From Planctomycetota bacterium (GTDB lineage Bacteria > Planctomycetota > Planctomycetia > Gemmatales > Gemmataceae): DNA of 64,000 nt. Each line of letters opens with the position of its first letter. Within the stretch, counting starts at the first letter, position 1. Location: positions 58,808 to 122,807 of the forward strand of contig VGXS01000008.1 in the NCBI GenBank assembly GCA_016873225.1, given 5' to 3'. The notes below the pieces were generated by a model that made no database searches, was not told the DNA's origin, and saw only the letters and a list, made by a program, of their open reading frames with translations. The translations under genes and the position numbers were made by a program. Shown here piece by piece: positions 46,925 to 57,031 of this stretch.

Positions 46925-48109
46925 ATGAGCCCTTGTTTGATGCTTTCCGTGATGTTTTCACTTTGCTCCCCGGAACAGGCTTGGAATTTCAAGACGCAGG
47001 AGATCGATACGGGCTTGGGAGTCGGCTACGCGGTCCTGGCGGTCGACCTGAACAACGACGGGGCCAAGGATTTGGTGGTGGCCGACAAGCAAAAAATATT
47101 GGCGTACTACCATCCCGATTGGAAACGAAAGGTGCTGCTGGAGGGTGGAACGGCACCCGACAATGTCTGCATTGCCGCGCGTGACATCGATGGCGACGGC
47201 AAGGTCGATCTTGCCTTGGGAGCCGGGTGGAAGCCGTTCGACACCAAGGGCGGTGGAACCCTGCAATGGCTTCGGCAACCCGACAGGCAGGACTCGCCAT
47301 GGACGGTCCATCTGATTTCCAGCGAACCAACGGTGCACCGCATGCGTTTCGCCAAGGTGGGGAAAAACGGCGAGGAGGAGTTGGTCGTCATACCCTTGAT
47401 GGGTCGTGATAGCAGTGCCAAGGCCAACTGGATGGATGGCAGCCCGCTGAGGGTGCTGGCCTATTCGGTGCCGGGAAATCCAGCCAAGGACCCCTGGCCC
47501 GTGCGCGTGCTCAACCAGGAACTCCATGTGGCGCACAACTTTGATTTCGTGACAAGGGAAGGCGGCCATGATCTTGTCATCGCCAGCTATGAGGGAGTCA
47601 GCCTGCTTTCCCGGGCCAACGGTGGAGATTGGCGACGGGAGCTGCTTCACCAGGCGAACCAGGACAACGCCAAAGGCAACCGGGGCGCCAGTGAGGTCCG
47701 CCGAGGCACTTTGGCCAATGGCGAACCGATTTACGCGACGGTGGAACCTTGGCACGGCGGAGAACTTGTTGCCTACCGGCGTGACAGCGGCGCTTGGAAA
47801 CGCAGAGTGCTCGATAACCGCCTCAAGTGGGGGCACGCCATCGCCTGCGTCGACCTCGATGGTGATGGAACCGATGAGATTGTCTTCGGAATTCGCGACA
47901 ACCTCTCAACCCTGCCGGGTGAAAAATGCGGTGTCCGGATTTTCAATTGGGATGCGAAGGCGATGGATTGGAAAAGGCATCTTCTCGATGAGGGTGGCGT
48001 GGCCGTCGAGGATTTGCTGGCCGCCGACCTCGACAAGGATGGCAAGCCCGACCTCGTTGCAGTGGGCCGAGCCACGGGGAATGTCAGGATTTACTGGAAC
48101 AAAAGGTGA
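46925..48109 (+). CDS. FG-GAP/VCBS repeat exported protein
   Basis: From the ATG at 46925 (GGAG about 7 bases upstream) there are 394 residues. A short leader (residues 3-17, ending near C-S-P-E-Q-A) precedes calcium-loop repeats: D-L-N-N-D-G-A-K-D, D-I-D-G-D-G-K-V-D, D-L-D-G-D-G-T-D-E and D-L-D-K-D-G-K-P-D. The spacing indicates a beta-propeller-like fold. Extracellular sugar- or protein-binding is likely but unproven. Unlike the other FG-GAP proteins here it lacks the L-E-x-R-x-[VT]-P-A motif. Confidence 0.88.
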   Translation: MSPCLMLSVMFSLCSPEQAWNFKTQEIDTGLGVGYAVLAVDLNNDGAKDLVVADKQKILAYYHPDWKRKVLLEGGTAPDNVCIAARDIDGDGKVDLALGAGWKPFDTKGGGTLQWLRQPDRQDSPWTVHLISSEPTVHRMRFAKVGKNGEEELVVIPLMGRDSSAKANWMDGSPLRVLAYSVPGNPAKDPWPVRVLNQELHVAHNFDFVTREGGHDLVIASYEGVSLLSRANGGDWRRELLHQANQDNAKGNRGASEVRRGTLANGEPIYATVEPWHGGELVAYRRDSGAWKRRVLDNRLKWGHAIACVDLDGDGTDEIVFGIRDNLSTLPGEKCGVRIFNWDAKAMDWKRHLLDEGGVAVEDLLAADLDKDGKPDLVAVGRATGNVRIYWNKR

Positions 48110-48288
48110 TGGTTTGGGGCGTTTGAGTTGTTTGGAAGTTTTGCGTCTATTTGCTTCATTATGACTGATGAGGCAAACATTCTGGAGATGCGTTTCAGAC
48201 CTGAACCTTTTTGCGCCGATACCAGACTCGTGGGTTGACGATGCCCCTTGCGCATGCTGCCGGGGCAACACGGGAGAGGACGCGGGCC

Positions 48289-51180
48289 ATGAAGGATCAC
48301 CTGATGCGAGGCCTGGAGGCTCTTTTTGCGTTGATGGAGTCTCGCACAAAACGCAGAACCTTGCCTCCGGTCATTGAAGGTCTCGAGGATAGGGTGACTC
48401 CGGCATTCGACATGACGATTGGCGCCGGAGCCAATGCCGGAGTCACTGTCGCGCGAGCCGGAAGTTTAACAACGGTCACGGCCAATGCCACGGGTGCCCT
48501 TGTCAGTATCGACTTCCTGGCGGCTGAGTTCGCCGCTGGAAATGATGTGATCATCGACAACGGCAATGGTACCGCCACGCCTGCGGAAGTCGGCGCGATC
48601 GTCTGGACGGCACCCTTGGCCCTCGGGGACATACCATCAAGCGGCTTGGGACGAACCCTGACGATCCGTCAGGATCCCACGACAACCACAGGTAGCATCT
48701 CGCTCGGAACTGGCTTGACGGCTTTCATCACCGGGAACCAGCAAAACAACATCAACCTCCTCGTGAATGCCCATGGCGGCCCCAATTACCTTGGCGGTCC
48801 GAAAATTGACATCCATGGCGATGCCAACAGTGGCATCAACGACATTACCCTCGATACCATCGTGACGGCCGGTGGCGTTAACACAGGAGTTGGGCATGTC
48901 GCCGTGGATTCGTTGTTCACGGCTCTTGGAAATATCACAATTGATTCGAACTTGGTTGTCGTGGGCGACGGCACCGGCACGGATGGTTTTTCCTCGGCGA
49001 ACGGCAGCATAGCCATCACCACGGTCAATGGCACGGGCCAGGTGGTGTTCGCCAACGCTGATAATCAACTTTCCGCTCCACTGGGATCAATTAGCGTCAG
49101 CGGCAACATGGCGGTCGACAGCGCCGGCAACAACCTGACCCTCGTTTCAAATTCGAATGTGACGGTAAGTGGAAACTTTGGCGATCCCAGCGGCGTCCTA
49201 ACCTTCGGCACGGTGACCATCAATTCCGCCGGGCCCATTGGCACCCCTTCCAGCATCAATTTCAACGGTTCCGTCGGCCTCGACGGTTTCGTCTCCACGG
49301 CCCCCTCAGGCAACACCTACAACCTCAACCTGCTGGGTGGTGGCTACTTCAATGGAATCCAGGGAAATCCCACGACTTTCGATACCTTGGGGGTGATTTC
49401 CATCGGCAATGGCACCCAGGATGTTTTCACATTCGAATCCGGGGTGAGCCTGACAGTCGCTTCGCCGCAAGTTGGCGGAGCACCCACCGTGAACGCGACC
49501 ATTCGCACACCTGGCGAAATCATCGAACTTCTCGATGCCGCCCTTGTGAATGCCGTCGTCCTTGACACCACCAACAATGGTGTTGTACCCGCCGGTGGAA
49601 ACATCACGATCGATGACATGCTTGCCCACGCCGTGACGACAACCGGTTTGTCGACCCTATCGCTCAACGGCGGCAGTTCGGGTGATGTGAAAATCAACGC
49701 GCCACTTTCCGGTTCTGTTGCCGTGACGATTCAGAATTCGGGAACCACCGAGTTCAACGCGCCGGTCAACCTCACGGGCCTCAGCATCAACAACACTACC
49801 TCAACGGTGACCTTCCAGGCTCCAGGCTCGGCTGCCACCGCCGTGTTGCCCGCTGTTTCCGGAATGGTGCTTGGCAACCTGACCATGCAATCCGGCCGAA
49901 GTTTTCAAGTGTTGTTCGCGAATCCTTCCATTGCCACCAATATCCCCGCCTACTCCATCACCGGGTCGCCCGTCGGCAGCGAGACCTTGCGGTTTGTCGG
50001 ACCCGGTCAGGTAACCATCCAACCGTCAAGTTCCGGCGCCAACTTCACCGGGCGGGTTTCCGTTGAGGGAGGAGTTCTTTCCGTTAACGGCAACTATTCA
50101 ACCATCAATTTCGACCTGAAGGGTGGAACCACGGGCGGGACGGGTTCTGTGAATTCACTTAATTCCATTGTGCCGATTTCCAGCGTGATCGCTCCCGGTG
50201 GTTCGGGCACGGTGGGAACTTTCACGGCTTCAACGCTCAACCTCAATGACAGTTCCACCCTCAGCGTTGATCTCGCCATGGGGAGGGGAGACCGGCTCAT
50301 CACCAACAACCAGCCGATCCTCAATGGTGCCAGGTTGACAGGCACCGTGACCTTCAACTCGATGAAAACGGGAACAACCTACACCATTGTCACCAATAAC
50401 AGCAACCAACCGGTTCTGGGCATATTTGCCGGATTGCCTCAAGGCGGAACAACCCAGATTGGCAACCAGATTTTCTCGATCAATTACTTGGCGGGCGACG
50501 GGAACGACATCACCCTGACCGCCGTTACAGGTTCGAACACGCCGATCGGCAACACTCCGAATGAGCGCTATGTGAGCTACCTGTTCCTTACAATCATGGG
50601 GCGTCAGGCGACTTCCAGCGAGTTGTCGCTTTATTCAAGCCGACTCAACCAGGGGGCTTCCCGCAACTCTGTCGCCGCTTCCATTTACAATTCTGTTGAA
50701 CAGCAAAACAATCAGGTTCAGGGATATTTCCAGCAGTTTCTCAAGAGAAACGGAAACTCCTCCGAAATCAGCAGGTTCGTCAGCTCACTCAGGGCGGGAG
50801 CATCGGCAAACAGTGTCATTTCAACATTTATACTATCGCGAGAATATCAAATCGCCAATCCTCCCATCCAACAGTTTGTAAGGTCTCTTTACATCAACCT
50901 GCTTGGCAGGAATCCCGACGCGGCAGGATTCGCGGCCAATTGCAACGCCTTGCGCACAGGAGTGACTCGCCAGGCTCTGGTTTTAAGTTTCCTCAATTCC
51001 ACCGAGTACATCAATCGACAAGTGAGAAGCCAGTATCAATCCCAGCTCGGCTTCTTGCCCAACCAAAGCTCCCTCAATTTCTGGGTCAATCAGATGCGGG
51101 CCAATGGAATCGGATTCCTGGTTGTCGGGTTGGCCGCAAGCAACTCCGCTTTCCAGCGGGCCCAAGGGAATAGTGTTTGA
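48289..51180 (+). CDS. DUF4214 protein with autotransporter-type beta repeats
   Basis: From the ATG at 48289 (GAGAGGA upstream) there are 963 residues; ATG 48241 and 48211 are in-frame alternatives. Residues 30-39 read E-G-L-E-D-R-V-T-P-A, the motif shared with two other proteins here. The body is Asn/Gly/Thr/Ser-rich beta solenoid with G-G-V-L-S-V-N-G and G-T-x-T-G-S-V-type segments, as in autotransporter-associated strands. The C-terminus (about 770-960) has DUF4214 repeats: R-Y-V-S-Y-L-F-L-T-I-M-G-R, F-V-R-S-L-Y-I-N-L-L-G-R-N-P-D and a third partial unit. It is likely surface exposed. A strong terminator follows. Confidence 0.9.
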   Translation: MKDHLMRGLEALFALMESRTKRRTLPPVIEGLEDRVTPAFDMTIGAGANAGVTVARAGSLTTVTANATGALVSIDFLAAEFAAGNDVIIDNGNGTATPAEVGAIVWTAPLALGDIPSSGLGRTLTIRQDPTTTTGSISLGTGLTAFITGNQQNNINLLVNAHGGPNYLGGPKIDIHGDANSGINDITLDTIVTAGGVNTGVGHVAVDSLFTALGNITIDSNLVVVGDGTGTDGFSSANGSIAITTVNGTGQVVFANADNQLSAPLGSISVSGNMAVDSAGNNLTLVSNSNVTVSGNFGDPSGVLTFGTVTINSAGPIGTPSSINFNGSVGLDGFVSTAPSGNTYNLNLLGGGYFNGIQGNPTTFDTLGVISIGNGTQDVFTFESGVSLTVASPQVGGAPTVNATIRTPGEIIELLDAALVNAVVLDTTNNGVVPAGGNITIDDMLAHAVTTTGLSTLSLNGGSSGDVKINAPLSGSVAVTIQNSGTTEFNAPVNLTGLSINNTTSTVTFQAPGSAATAVLPAVSGMVLGNLTMQSGRSFQVLFANPSIATNIPAYSITGSPVGSETLRFVGPGQVTIQPSSSGANFTGRVSVEGGVLSVNGNYSTINFDLKGGTTGGTGSVNSLNSIVPISSVIAPGGSGTVGTFTASTLNLNDSSTLSVDLAMGRGDRLITNNQPILNGARLTGTVTFNSMKTGTTYTIVTNNSNQPVLGIFAGLPQGGTTQIGNQIFSINYLAGDGNDITLTAVTGSNTPIGNTPNERYVSYLFLTIMGRQATSSELSLYSSRLNQGASRNSVAASIYNSVEQQNNQVQGYFQQFLKRNGNSSEISRFVSSLRAGASANSVISTFILSREYQIANPPIQQFVRSLYINLLGRNPDAAGFAANCNALRTGVTRQALVLSFLNSTEYINRQVRSQYQSQLGFLPNQSSLNFWVNQMRANGIGFLVVGLAASNSAFQRAQGNSV
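48382..48405 (+). other. N-terminal LEDRVTPA motif
   Basis: Residues 32-39 of the DUF4214 protein match L-E-x-R-x-[VT]-P-A, preceded by E at residue 30. Two other large surface-type proteins of the window share the motif. Confidence 0.6.
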
Positions 51181-51210
51181 GAATTCCGCCAGTCCCTACG
51201 GGCGGTTCAA

Positions 51211-51255
51211 CGGGGTCCGCCGGCTTTCAGTCCGGCGGACCCCGTGCCTTTTCAG
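51211..51255 (+). terminator. Intrinsic terminator after the DUF4214 gene
   Basis: A perfect 13-base stem CGGGGTCCGCCGG / CCGGCGGACCCCG (51211-51223 and 51232-51244) with an 8-base loop is followed by TGCCTTTTC, 30 bases past the stop. Confidence 0.85.
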
Positions 51256-51301
51256 CCTCGGAGTGGAGTTTGGAATTTCAAAACCCGTGGCGACGGTCGG
51301 G

Positions 51302-51643
51302 TCAGTTTGCGGAGGCCTTATCCAGATGCAATCTGCCCGCTCGGGTGATCTTGTAACCGGGCGTGGGTATCTCGCCATCGCCGGAAAGAACTGGTTCAAT
51401 CAAGCCTCGCGCCACCAGCTGCCCATGCAGGCGATTCCAAGCCCTTGGGCTGGCCTGCGACTGCCCACGATGCACCCGGATCAGGCAACCGCCCTCCGGC
51501 GCGACCGCGTACTGTTTCAGCAAGTCCGTGACCAAGCCGTCATTTTCGATGCCGGGTTCATCGACCGGATCGTCCATTTCCATCATGGGGTGGATTCCTC
51601 CATCTCCCAGATCGACTTGGAAATGAATGATCCAGTCGCCCAT
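51302..51643 (-). CDS. Small winged-helix-like protein (tentative)
   Basis: This 113-residue frame lies downstream of the DUF1501 gene on the same strand. Its C-terminal half reads like a winged helix: L-H-G-Q-L-V-A-R-G-L-I-E-P-V, then P-G-Y-K-I-T-R-A-G-R-L-H-L, the usual helix and Tyr-x-Ile/Leu-Thr wing. The N-terminus is acidic and Met-rich. No good ribosome-binding site precedes ATG 51643, and the frame stays open upstream, so the true start may differ. It could be a small regulator; it may also be spurious. Confidence 0.45.
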   Translation of the reverse strand: MGDWIIHFQVDLGDGGIHPMMEMDDPVDEPGIENDGLVTDLLKQYAVAPEGGCLIRVHRGQSQASPRAWNRLHGQLVARGLIEPVLSGDGEIPTPGYKITRAGRLHLDKASAN

Positions 51644-51717
51644 GTGCCAATGGATGGCTTGAAAACCAGTGAGCGGTTTCCAGGTGAAACGATTTTGAGG
51701 GAATGGTGGGCTTTCAG

Positions 51718-53160
51718 TCAGGCCAGGATTGGGAGAACAACCTCACCTTCGACATCCGTCAGGCGGAAATCGCGCCCTTGGAAGCGGTAGGTGAGGCGCT
51801 TGTGGTCGAGTCCCAACTGATGAAGGATCGTCGCGTTAAGGTCGTGGACATGGACTTTGTTTTCCGCGGAGGCAAAGCCGAGGTCATCGGTTGTTCCATG
51901 CTGAGTGCCCGGCTTGAATCCGCCACCGGCAAGCCACATCGTGTAGGCGTCAATGTGGTGGTTGCGGCCCACGGTCTCCCGCGTCTCCCCCATGGGAGTG
52001 CGGCCGAACTCGCCTCCCCAGACCACGATGGTGCTGTCGAGGAGGCCGCGGGCGGCCAGGTCGCTCACAAGGGCGGCGCAAGGCTGGTCGACCTCGCGGC
52101 AGACGCGCTCGAGGCCTCTCTCGAGGTTGATGTCGGGCCCGCCATGGTGATCCCAATCGGTGTGGTAAAGCTGCACGAACCGCACGCCCCGTTCCACAAG
52201 CCTTCGGGCCAGGAGGCAGTTGGCCGCGAAGGACGGTTGGCCGGGAACGGCGCCATATCGTGACAGGGTTTGGGTGGATTCCTTGGAAATATCGATCAGG
52301 TCGGGCGCCGAGACTTGCATGCGAAAGGCCATTTCATAACTGGCCGTGCGCGCGGCGATTTCCGGATCTCCCTGATCGGCAAACCGGATGCGGTTGAGCC
52401 CGGAAATCGCTTCCACCACCCGTCCTTGCGAAGCGCGGGCGATGCCATCGGGAGTCGCGAGGTTGATCACCGGGTCTCCGGTGGAACGGAATGGTACGCC
52501 TTGGTAGGAACTGGGCAGGAATCCGCTGCCCCACAAGGGCATGCCGCCACGGGGGCCCCGCGGGCCGGATTGCAGCACGATGAATCCCGGAAGGTCTTTC
52601 GAAGGGCTTCCCAATCCATAGGTGACCCATGCGCCCATGCTGGGGCGACCGAACTGCGCCGATCCGGTGTTGGCAAAAAGCTTGGCAGGCGCGTGATTGA
52701 AGACATTGGTTGACATGGAGCGGATGATGGTCAGTCGGTCGGAAACCGAGCCCGTGTTGGGCAGCAGCTCGGAAATGCTGGCTCCCGACCGGCCCCAGCG
52801 CCTGAACTTCCGCGGGCTAGCCAGGAGTTTGGGGCGCTCCTTGGAGAATGAGTTCATGAAAGCGAAACGCTTGCCCTTGATGAACGACTCAGGAATGGGC
52901 TGCCCGTTCAGCCGGTTGAGTTCCGGCTTGCTGTCAAAGAGGTCAAGCTGGCTGGGGCCGCCAGCCATGAAAAGATAAATGACGCTCTTGGCCTTGGGTT
53001 CATGATGGGTGGCGCTGAGTGCCATCGGATCGGCGGAGCTATCGCCAGCCGCGCGGGCCTGAAGCGTGGAAAGCGCCATGCCGGCCAGCCCGATGGGGCA
53101 CCGGGTGAGGAAATGGCGCCTGGCCGGAGCCAGTGGATCGGAATCGGATGCGGGAAGCAT
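51718..53160 (-). CDS. DUF1501 domain protein
   Basis: The ATG at 53160, with GGGAG 8 bases upstream, gives 480 residues; a GTG at 53169 is the alternative. The N-terminus A-R-R-H-F-L-T-R followed by a hydrophobic stretch is twin-arginine-like. The family pattern is full: F-M-A-G-G-P-S-Q-L-D-L-F-D-S-K-P, then D-H-H-G (about residue 340), V-V-W-G-G-E-F-G-R-T-P and G-R-N-H-H. DUF1501 proteins resemble sulfatase/phosphatase-fold enzymes and are almost always coded beside DUF1549/DUF1553 proteins, as here. They are exported; the substrate is unknown. Confidence 0.95.
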   Translation of the reverse strand: MLPASDSDPLAPARRHFLTRCPIGLAGMALSTLQARAAGDSSADPMALSATHHEPKAKSVIYLFMAGGPSQLDLFDSKPELNRLNGQPIPESFIKGKRFAFMNSFSKERPKLLASPRKFRRWGRSGASISELLPNTGSVSDRLTIIRSMSTNVFNHAPAKLFANTGSAQFGRPSMGAWVTYGLGSPSKDLPGFIVLQSGPRGPRGGMPLWGSGFLPSSYQGVPFRSTGDPVINLATPDGIARASQGRVVEAISGLNRIRFADQGDPEIAARTASYEMAFRMQVSAPDLIDISKESTQTLSRYGAVPGQPSFAANCLLARRLVERGVRFVQLYHTDWDHHGGPDINLERGLERVCREVDQPCAALVSDLAARGLLDSTIVVWGGEFGRTPMGETRETVGRNHHIDAYTMWLAGGGFKPGTQHGTTDDLGFASAENKVHVHDLNATILHQLGLDHKRLTYRFQGRDFRLTDVEGEVVLPILA

Positions 53161-53165
53161 TGGGT

Positions 53166-55598
53166 TCACTCCCGGGTGAGGAATTCTTCGGAATTGAGCA
53201 GAACCCGGGCCAGCGAAACGAGGGAGTCGCCCGCGCCCGGCGAGCCTGATGACTCGCTGTTGATCAATTCCAGCATCAGGTTGGTTTCAGCCTGCGAAGG
53301 GGAGCGGCCCAGCGCCATCCGGAAGGCGGCTTCGACTTGGCTTTCGGATGAGGGCCGGTTGGCGATCTTCGCGGCCAGCGCCTTGGCGCAATCAAGCTGG
53401 GTGCCGTCATTGAGCAGGGTGAGCGCCTGCAGGGGAGTCGTGGAGCGGTGTCGGCGGGTGCATGTGGCGCCTCCATCCGGGGCGTCGAAGAGGGCCAGGC
53501 TCGGGTGCGGGGCGGATCGCCAGGTGAATGTGTACATGCCGCGCCGGTAACGATCTCCCCCCGGGCTTGTCTTCCATTGCTTGGGCACCTGCGTGAAACT
53601 GTAAACTCCCGTTGGCTGGCTGGGGAAAACACTGGGGCCGCCCACCTTGGAGTCGAGCAGGCCGCTGACGGCGAGGGACCTGTCACGCAGGATTTCCGCC
53701 TCGAGCCTGAGCCGGGATTGCCTGGCCAGGAGCCTGTTGCGGGCATCCATGGAAACAAGGTCGGGCCGGTGCCTCGATGATTGCCTGTAAGTCGCGCTGG
53801 TGACGATGAGCTTGTGGAGACGCTTGAGGCTGAAGCCCTCCTCCCTGACCCGCAAGGCCAACCAGTCGAGCAACTCGGGATGCGACGGCGGGGATCCCTG
53901 CGTTCCGAAGTCGTTTTCCGTCTCCACGATTCCCGCGCCAAAATAGACTTGCCAGATCCGGTTGGCAAGGACCCTTCCGGTGAGCGGGTTGTCCGGGTCA
54001 AAGAGCCACTTGGCCAATCCGACCCTGTCAGGCTTGGCGTTGCCGGAAAGTTGGGGGAGGCTGGCGGGAACAGCGGCCGTGACCACGGCGCCTTTTCGGG
54101 TGAAGTCCCCGCCAAGCATCACGAATGTTTCCCGTGGCGACTTCCTTTCCTCCAGCACGAGGGCCGTCACGGGTTCAACGATGGAAGCCCGGGTCGCCGA
54201 GACCGAATCGCCGAGCGCGAGCCGGTCTGTCGCGGCCTTCACTCGCCCGATCGTGGCCAAAGGATTGCCGGAAACCAGGGCCGAAGCCACCTGCGCGCTC
54301 AACTGGCCCCTCCTCAGTGAGACCACAAGGGCCTCGTGCTGGGACGGAGTCCGTCCGTTAATGGCGATTTGCAGGATCTTTTGAATGTTTTCAGGCAGCT
54401 TCCTGCGGGCATCGGGTGAAAGCCTTCCCTCGAGGACCTCGACGGCCGCCCTGCCCAGGTTTTCAAACTTGGCCAGTTTTTTCTCCATGTCGGCCAATTT
54501 TTTCTTTTCGGCCGCTCTTTGCTTGCGTGCCTCGGGGGGACTCATGTCAAGCACGGGTTCGTCGCAGTTGTTGAAAAAGGCGAATAGCCGGTAATAGTCT
54601 TTCTGCGATATCGGGTCGAACTTGTGGTCGTGGCATTGGGCGCAACCCACGGAAAGGCCAAGGAACACCGTTCCCGTGGTGTTGACCCGATCGACGACGG
54701 CCTCGACGCGGAACTGTTCCAGGTCGATACCGCCCTCCTGGTTGATCATGGTGTTGCGATGGAATCCCGTGGCGACCTTTTGTTCGACGGTGGCTCCCGG
54801 GAGCATGTCGCCAGCGAGTTGCTCCATGGTGAACCGGTCGTAGGGCATGTCGGAATTGAGGGCATTGATGACCCAGTCGCGGTACTTCCACATCACCCGC
54901 GCCGCATCGATGCTGTAGCCGTTGCTGTCGGCGTATCGAGCCTGGTCGAGCCACCATCGGCCCCAGCGTTCGCCGTAATGGGGGGAGGCTAGAAGCCGGT
55001 CAACCTGCCGAACATAAGCCCCGGGCGATGTGTCAGACATGAACGCGGACAGTTCTTGTTCCGTGGGTGGCAAGCCCGTGAGGTCGAGGGAGAGGCGAAA
55101 GAGCAGGGCGCGCCTGTCGGCTTCGGGCGAGGGATTCAGGCCTTCCTTCCGCAGTCGGGCGCGCACGAAACGGTCGATTGGATGTTCTTCAAGACCTTCC
55201 GGAACCTCGATCGGCCGGGGAGGTGTCAGCGACCAGAGCGACGGCCTTGAGGATGCCGTGGCTTGTTCATCCTTACCCGGTTTGGCGCCCGCATCAATCC
55301 AGGCGATGATCGACTTGAGGCCCTCGTCGGATACCCTCTCGCCCTTGGGCGGCATTCTTTCAACGCCTTCCTGCCCCCTGATGGCTTTCACCAGAAGGCT
55401 TTCAGCGGATTTGCCGGGAACAATGGCCGGGCCGGATGCGCCGCCTTCGAGAAGGGCTTTGGCAGAATCGACACGAAGGCCGCCACGCTTGGCCTGTGTC
55501 CCATGGCATTGGACGCAGTGTCTCACCAAGAGTGGCTTGATTGAACCATCAAAATCAGGTGGCGCGGCCAAGGCAAGCCATGTCAGTAGCCCGAGCAT
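53166..55598 (-). CDS. DUF1549/DUF1553 protein with PSCyt1 domain
   Basis: The 810-residue protein has a short signal-like leader (residues 1-12). A cytochrome-c-like segment carries C28-x-x-C-H32 (R-H-C-V-Q-C-H-G) and M-P-P-K-G, then come the DUF1549 region and the DUF1553 region. A second C-x-x-C-H (G-C-A-Q-C-H-D-H-K-F-D-P, about residue 315) lies in DUF1549. Both can bind heme. This planctomycete-type protein probably works in the periplasm with the DUF1501 partner, whose gene starts just past its stop. Function is unproven; polysaccharide breakdown has been proposed for such pairs. Confidence 0.94.
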   Translation of the reverse strand: MLGLLTWLALAAPPDFDGSIKPLLVRHCVQCHGTQAKRGGLRVDSAKALLEGGASGPAIVPGKSAESLLVKAIRGQEGVERMPPKGERVSDEGLKSIIAWIDAGAKPGKDEQATASSRPSLWSLTPPRPIEVPEGLEEHPIDRFVRARLRKEGLNPSPEADRRALLFRLSLDLTGLPPTEQELSAFMSDTSPGAYVRQVDRLLASPHYGERWGRWWLDQARYADSNGYSIDAARVMWKYRDWVINALNSDMPYDRFTMEQLAGDMLPGATVEQKVATGFHRNTMINQEGGIDLEQFRVEAVVDRVNTTGTVFLGLSVGCAQCHDHKFDPISQKDYYRLFAFFNNCDEPVLDMSPPEARKQRAAEKKKLADMEKKLAKFENLGRAAVEVLEGRLSPDARRKLPENIQKILQIAINGRTPSQHEALVVSLRRGQLSAQVASALVSGNPLATIGRVKAATDRLALGDSVSATRASIVEPVTALVLEERKSPRETFVMLGGDFTRKGAVVTAAVPASLPQLSGNAKPDRVGLAKWLFDPDNPLTGRVLANRIWQVYFGAGIVETENDFGTQGSPPSHPELLDWLALRVREEGFSLKRLHKLIVTSATYRQSSRHRPDLVSMDARNRLLARQSRLRLEAEILRDRSLAVSGLLDSKVGGPSVFPSQPTGVYSFTQVPKQWKTSPGGDRYRRGMYTFTWRSAPHPSLALFDAPDGGATCTRRHRSTTPLQALTLLNDGTQLDCAKALAAKIANRPSSESQVEAAFRMALGRSPSQAETNLMLELINSESSGSPGAGDSLVSLARVLLNSEEFLTRE

Positions 55599-55672
55599 TG
55601 TTCACTCCAGGCAGGCAATTTTCCCATCATTAGATTATTCCAGCCGATGGTTTCCGGTCCAGCCTGCGTTAT

Positions 55673-57031
55673 CTAATTGCGTCGGACCAGCCATGACAGC
55701 AGCAATCTCAGGGAAGGCGCCTGTCCCTGATGCAAATACCCGTTTTGGAAGATCCGAGCGGCAACCCAAAGGGTTCCGAGGGTGGTTACCAGGACCAGCA
55801 ACGCGCCAAGCACCGGTTCCCACCACGCCAGTTGGGCGCCAGCGGCGATCCGGGCCAACATAAGCATGGGAGTGGCGGGTGGAAACAGTGAAACCACCCT
55901 GGCGAGATTTCCATTGGGATCCTCGATCACCGGCAGCATGAGCAGCATTGGCAAACTGGCCGTTAGCGTGACCGGGGTAAGCATGGTTTGCGCTTGCTTG
56001 AGGTCCGAGCAAGCGCTGCCAACGGCGATGAACAACGAACCGAACATCAGCAAGGCCAGCACTTGGAAAAGCAGGAACCACACTGGAATCTCAGGCCTGA
56101 TTTCAGGAAGGAACCCTTGGTTGCGACCCACCAGCAGTCCTCCGCCCAGGTAAATCGACGATAGGACGAGACCGGTCAGCGACATTCCGATAAGCTTCCC
56201 GCACAGGATTTCCATGGGCATCGCCGAGCCAAGCAGCACTTCCCCGATCCGGTTCATTTTTTCCTCAAGCACTCCGTTGAGTTGCGGTGATCCGCCGACC
56301 ATGACGGCCATGAACATCAGGATCACGGCGAAAACGGGGACCAAGGCCCGGAACACCGATTCGACCGCCTTGCCATCGACCACCTTCCCGGAACCGTCCC
56401 GCGTGGGGAGTTCCCTCTGCACGAGCAGGTTGTCCTGGGCCTTGGATCCGGCGTAAAGCATCTGAGCCAGTTCCTCCGCCTTGTACCGCTTTTCCACGCG
56501 GGCCCAGAGCAAAGGATTGGAAGGCGCCGAGCGCTGTAGCTGGCTGATCGCGGCGAGGCGGGCCGCGACCGAAGTGAGCATGTCCTTGTCGAAGGCGGCG
56601 CCAGAGTAATAGGCCAGTTGTCCCGGATCCTTGTCCCGGCCCGGGTTGATTTCGAAAAAGGCCGCCAGCTTGCCTGCCCGCACCCTTTCGGCAAGATCGA
56701 ATTTCAGTTCCAGCGTCGTTGTTTCGTCAGCCCCGGCTCTGGCTTCCTCGAAATCGAGCTTGCCCACGGGATCCTTGCCATTCTCCCTGAGAACCAGTTG
56801 CTTGAGGGACTCCATCGCCTTGATGGCGCCAGTTTGCGGCGGGGGCGTCCGGTCGATGATTGCGACCACGCGCACCTTGTCCGACTTGAACCGCTCCGCC
56901 ACGGTGGGAATCCAAACGCTGAGTCCAATCATCACGGGCATCAGGAAGACCCCAATGATGAAAGCCTTGTTGGCCACCGCGGCGATGAATTCCCGGCGGG
57001 CGATCACCGCGATCCTCGAGATCATGCTCAA
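55673..57031 (-). CDS. ABC-2 type (NatB-like) exporter permease
   Basis: The 452-residue protein begins with a membrane helix (residues 20-42). It has a ~150-residue extracytoplasmic region and about five C-terminal helices (F-A-V-I-L-M-F-M-A-V, then L-I-G-M-S-L-T-G-L-V-L-S-S-I-Y-L). Residues 228-240 keep the E-E-K-M-N-R-I-G-E-V-L-L-G-S signature of NatB-like ABC-2 permeases. Its start overlaps the end of the ATPase gene by 4 bases. ABC-2 exporters of this kind move Na+ or drugs; here the neighbours (SPFH protein and RHH regulator) suggest membrane-stress defence, which is inferred. Confidence 0.92.
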   Translation of the reverse strand: MSMISRIAVIARREFIAAVANKAFIIGVFLMPVMIGLSVWIPTVAERFKSDKVRVVAIIDRTPPPQTGAIKAMESLKQLVLRENGKDPVGKLDFEEARAGADETTTLELKFDLAERVRAGKLAAFFEINPGRDKDPGQLAYYSGAAFDKDMLTSVAARLAAISQLQRSAPSNPLLWARVEKRYKAEELAQMLYAGSKAQDNLLVQRELPTRDGSGKVVDGKAVESVFRALVPVFAVILMFMAVMVGGSPQLNGVLEEKMNRIGEVLLGSAMPMEILCGKLIGMSLTGLVLSSIYLGGGLLVGRNQGFLPEIRPEIPVWFLLFQVLALLMFGSLFIAVGSACSDLKQAQTMLTPVTLTASLPMLLMLPVIEDPNGNLARVVSLFPPATPMLMLARIAAGAQLAWWEPVLGALLVLVTTLGTLWVAARIFQNGYLHQGQAPSLRLLLSWLVRRN

